From: Stanieria cyanosphaera PCC 7437
Lineage (GTDB): Bacteria > Cyanobacteriota > Cyanobacteriia > Cyanobacteriales > Xenococcaceae
DNA: 64,000 bases
Assembly (NCBI RefSeq): GCF_000317575.1
Contig: NC_019748.1
Coordinates: 1,256,001 to 1,320,000, forward strand
Direction: 5' to 3'
The stretch's first letter is position 1, and each line of letters opens with the position of its first letter. The notes under the pieces are model-generated. The model was not told where the DNA came from. It made no database searches and worked only from the letters and a program-made list of their open reading frames with translations. Made by a program: the position numbers and the translations under genes. Positions 28,307 to 38,670 of the stretch are shown one piece after another.

Positions 28307-29227
28307 ATGTCTCAACAAAAGAAACTAGTAAAACAGAAATTTGTTGTTCAAGAAAAATTAGCTCAAGCAGATATTTATAAAGTAAATGCTCAATCTATTC
28401 TCAATAAAGCTACTGGTTTTATTGATGCTTATGATTTTACTTTAAATCCTTATCGTGGCTGTCAATATGGATGCAGTTATTGTTATGCTGCTGCATTTAG
28501 TCCTGATGTCAATTTACGTCAAAATTGGGGTGATTGGGTAATTATTAAAGAGAATGCTCAATTACTTTTAAACAAAGAATTAAATCGATGGCATAAAAAA
28601 AATCGCGATCGCCCTGCTACGATTTATATGAGTAGTGTTACCGATCCTTATCAACCCATTGAAGCGAAACAAAAGTTAACGCGAGCATTGTTAACAGTAA
28701 TGCTTCAATATCAACCAACCTTAGTAATTCAAACTCGCAGTCCTATGATTGTCAGAGATCTTGATTTACTAAAACAATTTGAACGACTGAGAATTAATCT
28801 TAGTATTCCTACTGGTAGTGAATTAGTCAAACAAGATTTTGAACCGCGATCTCCTAGTATAAAAGCTCGTTTACAAACTATTAGTAAACTTAGATATAGT
28901 ATTCCTTGTAATGAATTACATGATATTAGATTTTCAGTAACTATTACTCCTCTACTTCCTATTTTGCCTCAAGACGAATTAGAATTTATCAGTAAATTAA
29001 CGGTAGTAGATCGAATCGTTATTCAATCTTTTCATTCTAGTAAGCAAAAATCTTTAGTCGCCTCTACTCGCCCGGAAGCCATTTCTTTAAAAGAAAAATA
29101 TAATTGGTGGTATGACAATGAGCAAGAAAGCTATCAACGATTTAAACAGAAATTAACTGAACAGTTAATAGCTTTAGCAGCAAATATAGAAATTAAAGAA
29201 GGCAAAGAAGGTTTTGGCTATGATTAA
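28307..29227 (+). CDS. SPL-family radical SAM protein (Rv2578c-like)
   Basis: A 306-residue radical SAM enzyme. The 4Fe-4S/SAM site is CQYGCSYC (CxxxCxxC, about residues 52-59) in YRGCQYGCSYCYA. YMSSVTDPYQPIE is the conserved second block of the spore-photoproduct-lyase-like family. The family contains DNA-lesion repair enzymes, but most cyanobacterial members are of unknown substrate; no photoproduct activity can be claimed. It overlaps the following methyltransferase by 8 bases, so they are probably one operon. Upstream is a repeat-rich gap. Confidence 0.87.
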   Translation: MSQQKKLVKQKFVVQEKLAQADIYKVNAQSILNKATGFIDAYDFTLNPYRGCQYGCSYCYAAAFSPDVNLRQNWGDWVIIKENAQLLLNKELNRWHKKNRDRPATIYMSSVTDPYQPIEAKQKLTRALLTVMLQYQPTLVIQTRSPMIVRDLDLLKQFERLRINLSIPTGSELVKQDFEPRSPSIKARLQTISKLRYSIPCNELHDIRFSVTITPLLPILPQDELEFISKLTVVDRIVIQSFHSSKQKSLVASTRPEAISLKEKYNWWYDNEQESYQRFKQKLTEQLIALAANIEIKEGKEGFGYD

Positions 29228-30482
29228 TTGGCTAATTGTTAAGTGGCATTCTTATCAATTCAAACTTGCTCTTAAACAAGGTAAATTTAAAAAAGCCCAA
29301 AGCCTACTACAAGAAATTGAAAGATCGGGAGTAAAATTATCCTGGCTAGAAAAATTATATCAACAGCAACTTAAAACAGAACAATCTTTAAGTTTTTATC
29401 GACAAGAAGTAGGTCATTTAAGTCAACGTCTTCAAGATCATACATTCAAACCTAATCTAGAATTTATTAATTACATTCATAAGTGTTTTAATTTAAAAGA
29501 AAGCGATCGCTTTTTGTTTCAATGCACAGGTATAGAGTCTCAAATCTTTACGAATTTAGAACTAGCTTTAGTAGAGTATTTAGAAACAGAAATTAATAAA
29601 GTGCCAGAACAAATTTGCTGCCAAGAAATTGCTCAAGCAGTTAAGGATTTAGAAGGACTAAAACAAGGAATCGATCCTCAATACAATCATCGTCTTAGTT
29701 CTCATATCTATTTACTTAAATATTTTTTAGACAATATTTATTGTAGTTATTTAGCTTGGTTTTTAATTTATCAACAAAATCTTTTACTGAAAAATCTTAA
29801 AATCCTCGATCTCGCTGCTGGTCCAGGAACAGTAATTTTTGGATTAGCATTATTGCTATCTAGTACAAAAGGATTCTTTCCTCTTCAAGAAACACAAATT
29901 ATTTATTATTCTTTAGAACAACAAGCAGATTTACAGTATAGGGGATTACAATTTTGGCGTAAATATATTGAGTCTTTATCTACACCAATTAATGCTTACT
30001 GTCGTTTTAATACAATCAATCTTTTTGACTATGAAAATTATGCTGTTAAGCTACCTATTCATTTTTTTGATTTTATTGTAATTTCTCATTGTTTTTTTTA
30101 TCAATCTCAGCAACGTTATGACTCTCATCAAATTTACCGACAAATATTTGAGCGGAATTTGGTTGAAAATGGTTATGCTTTATTAATCATTCAAGGCAGA
30201 AAGTTGTTTAATATGTATAATGTTCCGCCTAGCGAAAATCTTGATGAAGAGGGGTGGTTAATTCAAAGCTTTCTTGAAGAATTAGGTTTAAAACTAGAGT
30301 GGTATAAATATTTAACTTCTACAGGTAAAAGAACTCCAAAAAAACAAGGATTTGCTCAATTTGCTAAAGATAATTTGCCTCCTCAACCTCATTTAAATGT
30401 TCTCAGGAAAAAATATCTTCAACAAAAATATCCATCTAATTATGCAATTGATGATTATGTAATTTTGGCAAAAAAAGCTTAA
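29220..30482 (+). CDS. SAM-dependent methyltransferase-like protein
   Basis: A 420-residue cytoplasmic protein. A helical N-terminal part (about 1-180) has no recognised family. A class I methyltransferase core starts at LKNLKILDLAAGPGTVIFGLALLL (motif I, about 190-213), followed by QIIYYSLEQQADL and an FDFIVISHCFFYQ motif IV region. The ATG at 29220 overlaps the SPL stop codon as ATGATTAA; a TTG six bases upstream is less likely. Pairing with an SPL-type radical SAM gene suggests a joint modification pathway, but the substrate is unknown. Confidence 0.72.
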   Translation: MINWLIVKWHSYQFKLALKQGKFKKAQSLLQEIERSGVKLSWLEKLYQQQLKTEQSLSFYRQEVGHLSQRLQDHTFKPNLEFINYIHKCFNLKESDRFLFQCTGIESQIFTNLELALVEYLETEINKVPEQICCQEIAQAVKDLEGLKQGIDPQYNHRLSSHIYLLKYFLDNIYCSYLAWFLIYQQNLLLKNLKILDLAAGPGTVIFGLALLLSSTKGFFPLQETQIIYYSLEQQADLQYRGLQFWRKYIESLSTPINAYCRFNTINLFDYENYAVKLPIHFFDFIVISHCFFYQSQQRYDSHQIYRQIFERNLVENGYALLIIQGRKLFNMYNVPPSENLDEEGWLIQSFLEELGLKLEWYKYLTSTGKRTPKKQGFAQFAKDNLPPQPHLNVLRKKYLQQKYPSNYAIDDYVILAKKA

Positions 30483-30734
30483 TTTTATTTGTTGCTATGT
30501 TACTTGATTTTTATTTTTTAATGCTCGCATTGCTAAAAATTAATAGCCTAAAATAAGATCTCTCTAAAGTGGTAAAATTTTTAAGCCTTTTTAATTTTTG
30601 AAATATATATTTTATTTTGAAGAAATATAGCAGTACAAAGAAAGATTAGGACATTATTGTAAATCGTAGGGGCGATTGGCGCTCTCGCCCTGACAAGATT
30701 TGCGTGTCCTAACCTAAATACGTAGTGTGATAGT

Positions 30735-33566
30735 CTATGAAGTTTGTAGCGATCGCATAAATCGCTGGAGTTGCCGACTTTCTAGCTCTAAAACACGGCG
30801 AGCAAAATCGCGGTCTAATTCGAGAAAATCATCAAAAGTATCAACGGGAACTGCTAAAATTCGTGTGACATCGCTGTCAGCAAGAATAGTGTTGTTCGTG
30901 TCGCTATGCGCTAAGACTTCTAATTCATCTAAAGTTTGTCCTGGGTGAAGTTTTTCTACTCGAATGTCCTCGCCTGGTAAATAGAAGATAATTTTGGCTT
31001 CTCCTTCAATCAATAGAAGTAGTTCTCGACAAGTATCACCTGCTTCCGTAATGACTTGGTTGGTGGAATAGATTCTGATCTCAGCACGCTCGGCAAGAGC
31101 AATAATTGTCTCGCTATACATTCGATGAAAGAAATCACTATTAAATAGATGCACCACTTTCTCTAGAAGAGGAAATTTGGTTAAAGGTGGATGAGGTTCA
31201 GATAGCGACAGGAGAAGTTTGGCAGTTTCTTTAAATAAAGGTGAGTTTTGCACACTGCTATAATCACGGGCAATTGCCTGACTGTGTTGAAGGTTCAGTT
31301 GAGCAGTAATATAAAGACAAGCTGTTTGAATTAGGGGATTGCGATCGTAGAGTAGAGGTTCTAAAGAATTTAAGATTTTTTCGACAGAATAGTCAAGGGA
31401 ACAAGCACTAGATTGTTCTTGTAACAAAGTTAAACTATGCAACAAATCTGGATGCAAGCGACCGCGCCAGTTTTCTGATTCTAAAAGTTCTTCTAAAACC
31501 GTCGGTGCTAACTGTCCTAACTGTTGTGCCAAACTAATTGCTGCTGGTTCATTTGGTAGTAGTTTTTCTAGCGTTTCTAAAATGGTTTGTACAATCAGTT
31601 CCTTTTTGTGATGGATACTATCTCGCAATAACCTTAATACGTCATCATATCTGCGAAGTATTGGTTGATGAAGGGCGCGATAACAGGAAATTAAAGGAGG
31701 TAATTGAGCAACCAAAAATTCTGCTCGACGGAGGTTGCCAGCTTCAGGAGTAATTCCGCTTAAAATCCAGGCTTCTTCTTGAGGTGTGATTGAATATTGA
31801 CGACGTAAAGTACGAATTTCGGCGGAGTTTTGTTCTAGTAAACTATCAAAATAATTATTTTCGCTACTGTCAATTTGTTGTTTCTGCAACAGCATTAACC
31901 GTTCTAGGGATTTACGATATCCACTCAAGCGAATTTGATTTTCTAAGCTGCGTTGGCGGTCGGGATTGAGTAATTCTGGATCTTCGATACCGAGTTCCTC
32001 CAGCACTTCTCGGTGTTCGTTATCGGTAATGCCTAATTCCTGACGCAATTGTTGCAGCACTTCTAAACTACTGGAATAGTTAACATATCCTTCTTCCAAA
32101 GCTTCTCTCACCACACCCTTATAAGCTTCATGTCGCTTCTGTCTGGTAAAACCAGGTAAAACTCTCGCCAAAATATAAACTTCATGGGTGTTTAAATCAC
32201 TTAAAGAACGTCCTTCTAAATACTCCGAAACATTAAGCTGCAATTTCTCCAGTTGCTTGCGAAAACGACCAGCCAAATTTTCTCGTGAATAGAGATCGGG
32301 GCTACGTCGCCAAGTTTGATAAAGCCAAAGCGTACTCACCAATACCAAACCTAAATCGTAAATGTATTGACCCCAAAGAGGCATTAATTGGACTAAAGGA
32401 CGACCGCCAAAAATGAAGAAAAAGTTGAAAATTAGAAAGGTGCAAAGGGTAAAAATTCGGTGTCGAATTATTTCTGAGTTCAGTTTAAGAGCGTGATTAC
32501 GGCTATAAAACTTTGCTCGTTTTTCAATCCAGCGACCCAACTGATATGCGATCGCAGTAAAACCACCGAGTGTTAGAGGAACGGCAACTAGTTTAGGGAT
32601 ATTAATCGCCTCTCCCCATAAATAAAATCCAGGACTTAATAAGGATGCTAGTTGATCGCTTTGTCTTGCCCAAGCACCAGAAAAATAATAATCCCAACTT
32701 CCTGCATAAAGATAGTAATAAACAAAATAACCAATTACTAAACCCACATAGCCATAGCGCAAGAAAGACTCTTCAGGTTTATTCAAGCTATCCCAATAAA
32801 CCCGCTCAGAATCGATATCGATACAGGGATTCTGACAAGCAACACAAGCACTTTGCTCCTTACCATCGGGTAAAACAGTACGACACATTGATTGGGTAAT
32901 AATGCGATCGCTGGTATGCGCTTTACTACCAAATAAACCCCCTGGTTCGCTATAAATTCGCTGTACGGGAGCCATCGGACAAAAGTAGTTGCACCAAGAC
33001 TTCCCACCATAGAGATACCCAACAGTGATAGCAGCAGCGATGGTAAACAGTAGCCACAAGGCTAAAACAAAGCGATCGGCATTAAAAAACAAAATTCTTC
33101 CACATAATCCCACAAAAAGCCAGCCAAACTGAAGGTAGAGATAGTTTTTACCTAGCCAGGAATCAGGTTTTACTTTAGCAAGTTCGTATCTTACTTTTCC
33201 TGTCTTGGGATTTTCACGTTTGAATTGTCGTTGCCAGCCCAAGGCACGAGGAATTTGAGATAAAAAAGATAAAGGACAAATGCGTCGCCATACTTCATGT
33301 CCAAACACCAACAGAATAAAAATAGCAGCAGGAACGATCGCACCCCAAAATAAGGTAGTAGCCAAAGGATACGGCTGTTCGACTAAACACTGTCCTTGTA
33401 CCGAAATACAGCTATCTGACAAACGCAATGGACTCCAAGGATGATCTGGTTCTGTTAAAACTGGAGTCCAGGGATCGTAAAACAACGATGCAATAATCAG
33501 AAGCCAGGCAATAGTCAAAACCCAACGAATTAAATGCATTCGCTGCTCAGATAACCCTGCAAACAT
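30735..33566 (-). CDS. Membrane Fe-S (NapH/ferredoxin-like) protein with cNMP-binding-type domain
   Basis: A 943-residue fusion. TM helices lie at about 13-31, 68-88, 150-200, 285-305 and in further pairs up to 420. HEVWRRICPLSFL and SWCNYFCPMAPVQ are Cys-Pro motifs as in NapH/CcoG-type polyferredoxin membrane proteins. CVACQNPC (about 240-247) is a CxxCxxxC cluster box. A helical region (about 440-800) without recognised family follows. A C-terminal cyclic-nucleotide-binding fold (about 820-940) has LLLIEGEAKIIFYLPGED, but the phosphate cassette reads GQTLDELEVL...NNTILA and lacks the usual Arg. Redox sensing or electron transfer controlled by a ligand is inferred. The family is known only as cNMP-domain proteins in cyanobacteria. 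Confidence 0.8.
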   Translation of the reverse strand: MFAGLSEQRMHLIRWVLTIAWLLIIASLFYDPWTPVLTEPDHPWSPLRLSDSCISVQGQCLVEQPYPLATTLFWGAIVPAAIFILLVFGHEVWRRICPLSFLSQIPRALGWQRQFKRENPKTGKVRYELAKVKPDSWLGKNYLYLQFGWLFVGLCGRILFFNADRFVLALWLLFTIAAAITVGYLYGGKSWCNYFCPMAPVQRIYSEPGGLFGSKAHTSDRIITQSMCRTVLPDGKEQSACVACQNPCIDIDSERVYWDSLNKPEESFLRYGYVGLVIGYFVYYYLYAGSWDYYFSGAWARQSDQLASLLSPGFYLWGEAINIPKLVAVPLTLGGFTAIAYQLGRWIEKRAKFYSRNHALKLNSEIIRHRIFTLCTFLIFNFFFIFGGRPLVQLMPLWGQYIYDLGLVLVSTLWLYQTWRRSPDLYSRENLAGRFRKQLEKLQLNVSEYLEGRSLSDLNTHEVYILARVLPGFTRQKRHEAYKGVVREALEEGYVNYSSSLEVLQQLRQELGITDNEHREVLEELGIEDPELLNPDRQRSLENQIRLSGYRKSLERLMLLQKQQIDSSENNYFDSLLEQNSAEIRTLRRQYSITPQEEAWILSGITPEAGNLRRAEFLVAQLPPLISCYRALHQPILRRYDDVLRLLRDSIHHKKELIVQTILETLEKLLPNEPAAISLAQQLGQLAPTVLEELLESENWRGRLHPDLLHSLTLLQEQSSACSLDYSVEKILNSLEPLLYDRNPLIQTACLYITAQLNLQHSQAIARDYSSVQNSPLFKETAKLLLSLSEPHPPLTKFPLLEKVVHLFNSDFFHRMYSETIIALAERAEIRIYSTNQVITEAGDTCRELLLLIEGEAKIIFYLPGEDIRVEKLHPGQTLDELEVLAHSDTNNTILADSDVTRILAVPVDTFDDFLELDRDFARRVLELESRQLQRFMRSLQTS

Positions 33567-33944
33567 AGATAAAAATAAATTGTTTTTTAATAAATGATTG
33601 TATTTTATATTATAAAGATTTTGGTTGGCGATTAACTGTTATTTAACATTGGTATTTTTGAGATAGTCATCAAAAATTTTTCTCTAGAACTTCTGCAAGC
33701 TTGAATAATCAAGATTGACAATAATAGATCTATTGTTCAAATAGATTTTGTTTTCCTATTTGATTTTAGGTCTTTGACAGCAAGTTATTAGTCATTTGCG
33801 AGATCGCTCTTATTATCTTCCCAAACACAAACCAGTCTTTAGATAGAAGCGGATAAAAATTAATCGTGGTAAAAAAAACAGGAAGGAATGGTCGACAACC
33901 GATGTTCCTGTGTTATTTCATCACCACCCAATCGCCAAACAAGC
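33567..33944. other. Intergenic between divergent genes
   Basis: It contains the 12-bp palindrome AATAGATCTATT (33723-33734), a possible operator, and an AGGAAGG run near 33885 just before an alternative treZ start. No gene seen. Confidence 0.4.
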
Positions 33945-35768
33945 ATGAAAGTTGGTTCTTGTTATCTTGGAAATGGTGTTTGCGACTTTATTTTGTGGAC
34001 ACCTTTAGTAGAAAAAGTAGCGGTACATATCGTTTCTCCTGAAGAGAAATTACTACCAATGACAAAGCAGGAACAAGGTTATTGGCATCTGAGAACAGAG
34101 AAGATCGATCCAGGTACACTTTATTATTATCAACTAGAAGAAGCATCAGACAAACCCGATCCTGCTTCACATTTCCAACCACAAGGAGTTCACGAAGCAT
34201 CGGAAGTTATCGATCACAATAATATCAATTGGCAAGATTCTGATTGGAATGGTATTGCTCTCGACGAGATGATTATTTATGAGTTGCACGTCGGGACTTT
34301 TACTGATGAAGGGACTTTTACAGCAATTATTCCTCGGTTATCAGACTTAAAAGAATTGGGTGTTAATGCGATTGAAATTATGCCAGTTGCTCAATTTCCA
34401 GGAGAACGAAACTGGGGTTATGATGGGGTATATCCCTATGCAGTACAAAATTCTTACGGTAGACCAGAAGATTTAAAGCAATTAATCGATGCAGCGCACC
34501 AACAAGGGATAGCGGTAATTTTAGATGTAGTTTACAATCATTTTGGTCCAGAAGGGAATTATATCGCCCATCATGGCCCTTATTTTACCGAAACCTATCG
34601 GACTCCTTGGGGAAGTGCGATTAACTTTGATGATGCTTACAGTGATGGGGTACGGAATTATTTTATTGAAAATGCCCTGTATTGGTTTGAAAATTATCAT
34701 TTTGATGCGCTGCGCTTAGATGCTATTCATGCCATTTATGATTTGGGAGCAAAACACATTCTACAAGAGATTGCCGAAAGAGTAGAAGAACTTTCTCAAA
34801 AAATAGGCAGAAAATTCTATTTAATTGCCGAAAGCGATCTTAATGACGTACGTGTTATCCGTCCAAGAGAATTAGGTGGTTACGGAATTGATGCTCAATG
34901 GAGTGATGACTTTCACCATTGCATCCGTACTTTATTAACCAAAGATTTAATTGGATATTATCAAGATTTTGGTACTTGCAAACAACTAGCTAAAGCTTAT
35001 CAAAAAACTTTTGTCTACGATTGGCAATATTCTCCATTTCGGAAAAGATATCATGGCAGCGACGCAAGCGATCGCCCTGGTTCACAATTTGTAGTTTGTA
35101 TCCAAAATCACGATCAAGTTGGCAATCGAATGTTAGGGGAACGTTTATCAGACTTGGTTAATTTTGAAGGATTAAAATTAGCTGCGGGTGCTTTAATGCT
35201 TTCTCCCTATATTCCTTTATTATTTATGGGGGAAGAATACGGGGAAGAATCTCCTTTTCTTTATTTTGTCAGTCACAACGATCCTGATTTAGTTAAAGCG
35301 GTAAGGGAAGGCAGAAAAAAAGAGTTTGCTGATTTTCATCTTGAAGGAGAATATATCGATCCTCAAAGTTTAGAAGCTTTTAATTCATCAAAACTGCAAT
35401 GGGAAAAAAGAAAGGAAGGAAAACATCAAGTTTTATGGCAACTTTATCGACAATTAATTCAACTACGTCGCACTATTCCTGCCTTGAAAAAATTAGATAA
35501 GCAAAATTTAAAAGCAACTGCTTACGAGCAAGAAAACGTTCTTTTATTACATCGTTGGCAAGATAATAGTCAGATTTTTAGTATTCTCAATTTTAATCAG
35601 CAAAATGTTAGCTTAAAAATCTCTTTTCCGCCTGGGAATTGGCAAAAAATTCTCGACTCTGCCGAACCCAAATGGATGAGCGATGGTTCTGAGTTACCAG
35701 AAAGAATTGAAACCGAAGAACAAGAATTATTAATTAAATCTCATAGTTTTGCTATCTACCATCAGTAA
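33945..35768 (+). CDS. treZ: Malto-oligosyltrehalose trehalohydrolase
   Basis: A GH13 enzyme of about 607 residues that releases trehalose from maltooligosyl-trehalose. The N-terminal beta domain reads MKVGSCYLGNGVCDFILWTP. The barrel has YELHVGTFTDEGTF, GYDGVYPYAVQNSYG, VVYNHFGPEGNY, DALRLDAIHAI (nucleophile Asp), LIAESDLND (acid Glu) and CIQNHDQVGNR (transition-state Asp). All catalytic residues are present. An ATG at 33888 would add 19 residues unlike the family. treY follows in the same direction with a 49-base gap. Together they convert glucan ends to trehalose for osmotic and desiccation tolerance. Confidence 0.94.
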   Translation: MKVGSCYLGNGVCDFILWTPLVEKVAVHIVSPEEKLLPMTKQEQGYWHLRTEKIDPGTLYYYQLEEASDKPDPASHFQPQGVHEASEVIDHNNINWQDSDWNGIALDEMIIYELHVGTFTDEGTFTAIIPRLSDLKELGVNAIEIMPVAQFPGERNWGYDGVYPYAVQNSYGRPEDLKQLIDAAHQQGIAVILDVVYNHFGPEGNYIAHHGPYFTETYRTPWGSAINFDDAYSDGVRNYFIENALYWFENYHFDALRLDAIHAIYDLGAKHILQEIAERVEELSQKIGRKFYLIAESDLNDVRVIRPRELGGYGIDAQWSDDFHHCIRTLLTKDLIGYYQDFGTCKQLAKAYQKTFVYDWQYSPFRKRYHGSDASDRPGSQFVVCIQNHDQVGNRMLGERLSDLVNFEGLKLAAGALMLSPYIPLLFMGEEYGEESPFLYFVSHNDPDLVKAVREGRKKEFADFHLEGEYIDPQSLEAFNSSKLQWEKRKEGKHQVLWQLYRQLIQLRRTIPALKKLDKQNLKATAYEQENVLLLHRWQDNSQIFSILNFNQQNVSLKISFPPGNWQKILDSAEPKWMSDGSELPERIETEEQELLIKSHSFAIYHQ

Positions 35769-35817
35769 ACTCGGATTTATTTTCTTACTTTTTACTTTTT
35801 ATTTTTTACTTTTAATT

Positions 35818-38580
35818 ATGCGTATTCCTACAGCCACTTATAGAATTCAATTTCACTCCGAATTTAATTTTGTTCAAGCCAAAGAAATTATTAATTATTT
35901 AGCAGATTTAAGCATCTCCGATCTATATGCTTCACCAATTTTTAAAGCTCGCCAAGGCAGCACTCACGGTTATGATGTAGTCGATCCAACTATCCTTAAT
36001 CCTGAACTAGGAACTGAAGAAGATTTTGAAAAATTGAGCGAAGAAATTAAAAAATATCAACTAGGATGGTTGCAAGATATTGTTCCTAACCACATGGCTT
36101 ATGACAGTCATAATTTGTGGTTGATGGATGTCTTGGAAAATGGTAAAGATTCTGAGTTTTTTGATTTTTTTGATATTAATTGGAATCAACCCTATGAAGA
36201 AATGCAAGGCAGGGTACTTGCTCCTTTATTAGGAGATTTTTATGGTAATTGTTTAGAGAGAGGAGAACTTAAACTTAATTACGATGCAACTGGATTATCA
36301 ATTAGTTACTATGGTTTAAGATTACCTGTAAGAATTGAATCTTATCTAACTTTTATTATTCGTAATTTAGGGAAATTAGCTAGAAAAATAGGTCGTCAGC
36401 ATCCAGACTTTATTAAATTTTTAGGCATTTTATATTTACTCAAAAATATCCCAGAAGAAACTAAAGGTAAAGAGCGTTACGATCAATTAAATTTTGTTAA
36501 AAGTTTGCTTTGGGAAACCTATACGCAAAATCCTGAGGTAGAAGAGTTTATTCAAAACAATCTGCAAGAATTTAATGGCGAAGTTGACAATTCTGAAAGT
36601 TTTAACTTACTAGATAACTTACTTTCTGAACAATTTTATCGTTTATCATTCTGGAAAGTTGGGGCAGAAGAAATTAATTATCGGCGATTTTTTACAGTTA
36701 ATGAGTTAATTTCTGTCAAAGTAGAAGAAGCCAAAGTTTTCCAGACAACTCACGAATTAATTGAGCGATTTGTTAAAGAAAAGAAATTTACAGGAGTACG
36801 CATCGATCATATTGATGGATTATATGATCCGAGCGAATATTTAATTAGATTGAGAGAAAAATTAGGTAATGTTTATATCACGGTTGAAAAAATTCTTGAA
36901 TTAACCGAAGACTTACCTCAACACTGGCAAATTGAAGGAACGAGTGGTTATGAATTTCTCAACTATGTTAATGGAATATTTTGTTGCCCAGAAAATGAAA
37001 AAGAATTTACCAAAATTTATACTCGTTTCACTGATTTAACTGACGCTTATCAAGATTTAGTTTATGAAAAGAAAGGTTTAATTTTAGAAAGAAACTTAGC
37101 AGGCGATCTAGAAAATCTGGCTCAAATCTTAAAAAGAATTGCTGCACAAACCAGAGCAGGAAGTGATTTTACCCTTTATGGTTTAAAACAAGCTTTGTTT
37201 GAATTATTAGCACTTTTTCCTGTTTATCGTACTTATATAGATGCAGATGGAATTGGAGAAATAGATGAAAAATACGTAAATGAAACTATCAAAGCTGCTA
37301 AGAAAAAAGCTCCTTTACTTGTTAATGAATTTAATTTTATTCACAAAGTTTTATTATTAGAATACGAAGATTTTCGCAGTCAAACTCAACGAGAAGAATG
37401 GTTGCATTTTGTAATGCGATCGCAACAATTAACAGGACCATTAATGGCGAAGGGAGTTGAAGATACACTGCTTTATGTTTATAACCGATTACTATCATTA
37501 AATGAGGTTGGAGGAAACCCTAGTCATTTTGGAATTAGTTTGGATTTATTTCATCAATTCAATCACAATAAAGTTAACAATTGGTTGCATGGCATGAATG
37601 CTACTGCTACCCATGATACTAAACGGGGTGAAGATGTACGTGCCAGAATAAATGTTCTTTCAGAAATACCTCAAGAATGGGAACAACAAGTGAATCAATG
37701 GCGGGAAATGAATCGAGTTCACCAACAAAATGGTATTCCTGATGCTAATGACGAATATTTCTTTTACCAAACCTTATTAGGTGCTTTTCCCTTTGAAGAA
37801 AGTGACTTAGCCGATTTTCCTGATAGAATTAAAGACTATATCCTCAAAGCAGTTCGAGAAGCTAAAGTTCATACTGCTTGGTTACGTCCCGATGAGGAAT
37901 ATGAAGCAGCATTTTTTAGCTTTATTGATAAAGTTTTAGACCCAAAAGAATCGAATTTTTGGCAACAATTTCGACCTTTTCAAAAACAAATAGCTGAATA
38001 CGGTATCTATAACTCTCTTTCCCAAGTGTTAATTAAAAACACTGCCCCTGGCGTACCAGATTTATATCAAGGTGCAGAATTATGGGAGTTAAGCTTAGTT
38101 GATCCAGATAATCGTCGTCCTGTAGATTATCAAAAAAGAAGAGAATTTTTACAAGAAATCAAAGAAAAAAGTGAGCAAAATATTGAGCAATTACTTAAAG
38201 AATTAATTGAAACCAAAGAAAACGGCAAAATAAAATTATTTCTGACTCATCAATTATTAAAAGCGAGAAAAGAATACTTAGAAATATTTCAAAATGGCAA
38301 TTATCAACCAATAGAAATTACAGGAAAATATCAAAATCATATTATTGCTTTTGCCAGAAATTATGGAGATCAAACTCTAGTTGCGATCGCACCTCGTTTT
38401 TTAACTACAATTATTAAACCAGGGCAACTTCCTCTTGGTGTAGATGTATGGGAAGATACAAGTTTAATTTTACCTAATAAAACTTGGCATAATCTCATAA
38501 ATAATCAAACAATAACAGGAGAAAATTTAGTAGTTGGAGAGATTTTACAAAATTTTTCTGTTGGTTTATTAGTGGGATAA
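35818..38580 (+). CDS. treY: Malto-oligosyltrehalose synthase
   Basis: A GH13 enzyme of 920 residues that rearranges the reducing end of maltodextrin into a trehalosyl end. It starts MRIPTATYRIQFHSEFNF. It continues with YASPIFKARQGSTHGYDVVDP, LQDIVPNHMAYD, FTGVRIDHIDGLYDP (nucleophile Asp), YITVEKILE (Glu), MAKGVEDTLLYVYNRL and ATATHDTKRGEDVRARI. Length is normal. Upstream in-frame TTG starts would add a poly-Phe/Leu leader encoded by TTTTTAC-type repeats and are rejected. A hairpin follows 5 bases after the stop. Confidence 0.95.
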   Translation: MRIPTATYRIQFHSEFNFVQAKEIINYLADLSISDLYASPIFKARQGSTHGYDVVDPTILNPELGTEEDFEKLSEEIKKYQLGWLQDIVPNHMAYDSHNLWLMDVLENGKDSEFFDFFDINWNQPYEEMQGRVLAPLLGDFYGNCLERGELKLNYDATGLSISYYGLRLPVRIESYLTFIIRNLGKLARKIGRQHPDFIKFLGILYLLKNIPEETKGKERYDQLNFVKSLLWETYTQNPEVEEFIQNNLQEFNGEVDNSESFNLLDNLLSEQFYRLSFWKVGAEEINYRRFFTVNELISVKVEEAKVFQTTHELIERFVKEKKFTGVRIDHIDGLYDPSEYLIRLREKLGNVYITVEKILELTEDLPQHWQIEGTSGYEFLNYVNGIFCCPENEKEFTKIYTRFTDLTDAYQDLVYEKKGLILERNLAGDLENLAQILKRIAAQTRAGSDFTLYGLKQALFELLALFPVYRTYIDADGIGEIDEKYVNETIKAAKKKAPLLVNEFNFIHKVLLLEYEDFRSQTQREEWLHFVMRSQQLTGPLMAKGVEDTLLYVYNRLLSLNEVGGNPSHFGISLDLFHQFNHNKVNNWLHGMNATATHDTKRGEDVRARINVLSEIPQEWEQQVNQWREMNRVHQQNGIPDANDEYFFYQTLLGAFPFEESDLADFPDRIKDYILKAVREAKVHTAWLRPDEEYEAAFFSFIDKVLDPKESNFWQQFRPFQKQIAEYGIYNSLSQVLIKNTAPGVPDLYQGAELWELSLVDPDNRRPVDYQKRREFLQEIKEKSEQNIEQLLKELIETKENGKIKLFLTHQLLKARKEYLEIFQNGNYQPIEITGKYQNHIIAFARNYGDQTLVAIAPRFLTTIIKPGQLPLGVDVWEDTSLILPNKTWHNLINNQTITGENLVVGEILQNFSVGLLVG

Positions 38581-38585
38581 AAATT

Positions 38586-38616
38586 GTAACTCGGTTCAAT
38601 GTTTGGATCGAGTTAT
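38586..38616 (+). terminator. Terminator-like hairpin after treY
   Basis: TAACTCG and CGAGTTA form a 7-bp stem with a partly paired loop. The T-run is poor, so confidence is moderate. Confidence 0.45.
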
Positions 38617-38670
38617 TAAATTAAGATAACGGGGGGTTCGCTCCGCTCCTAAAGATCGCGATTGCAATTA

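Noticed and set aside
30727-30948. Plus-strand frame over the end of the cNMP-domain gene
   Set aside because: Antisense shadow with Arg/Ser-rich translation, not protein-like.
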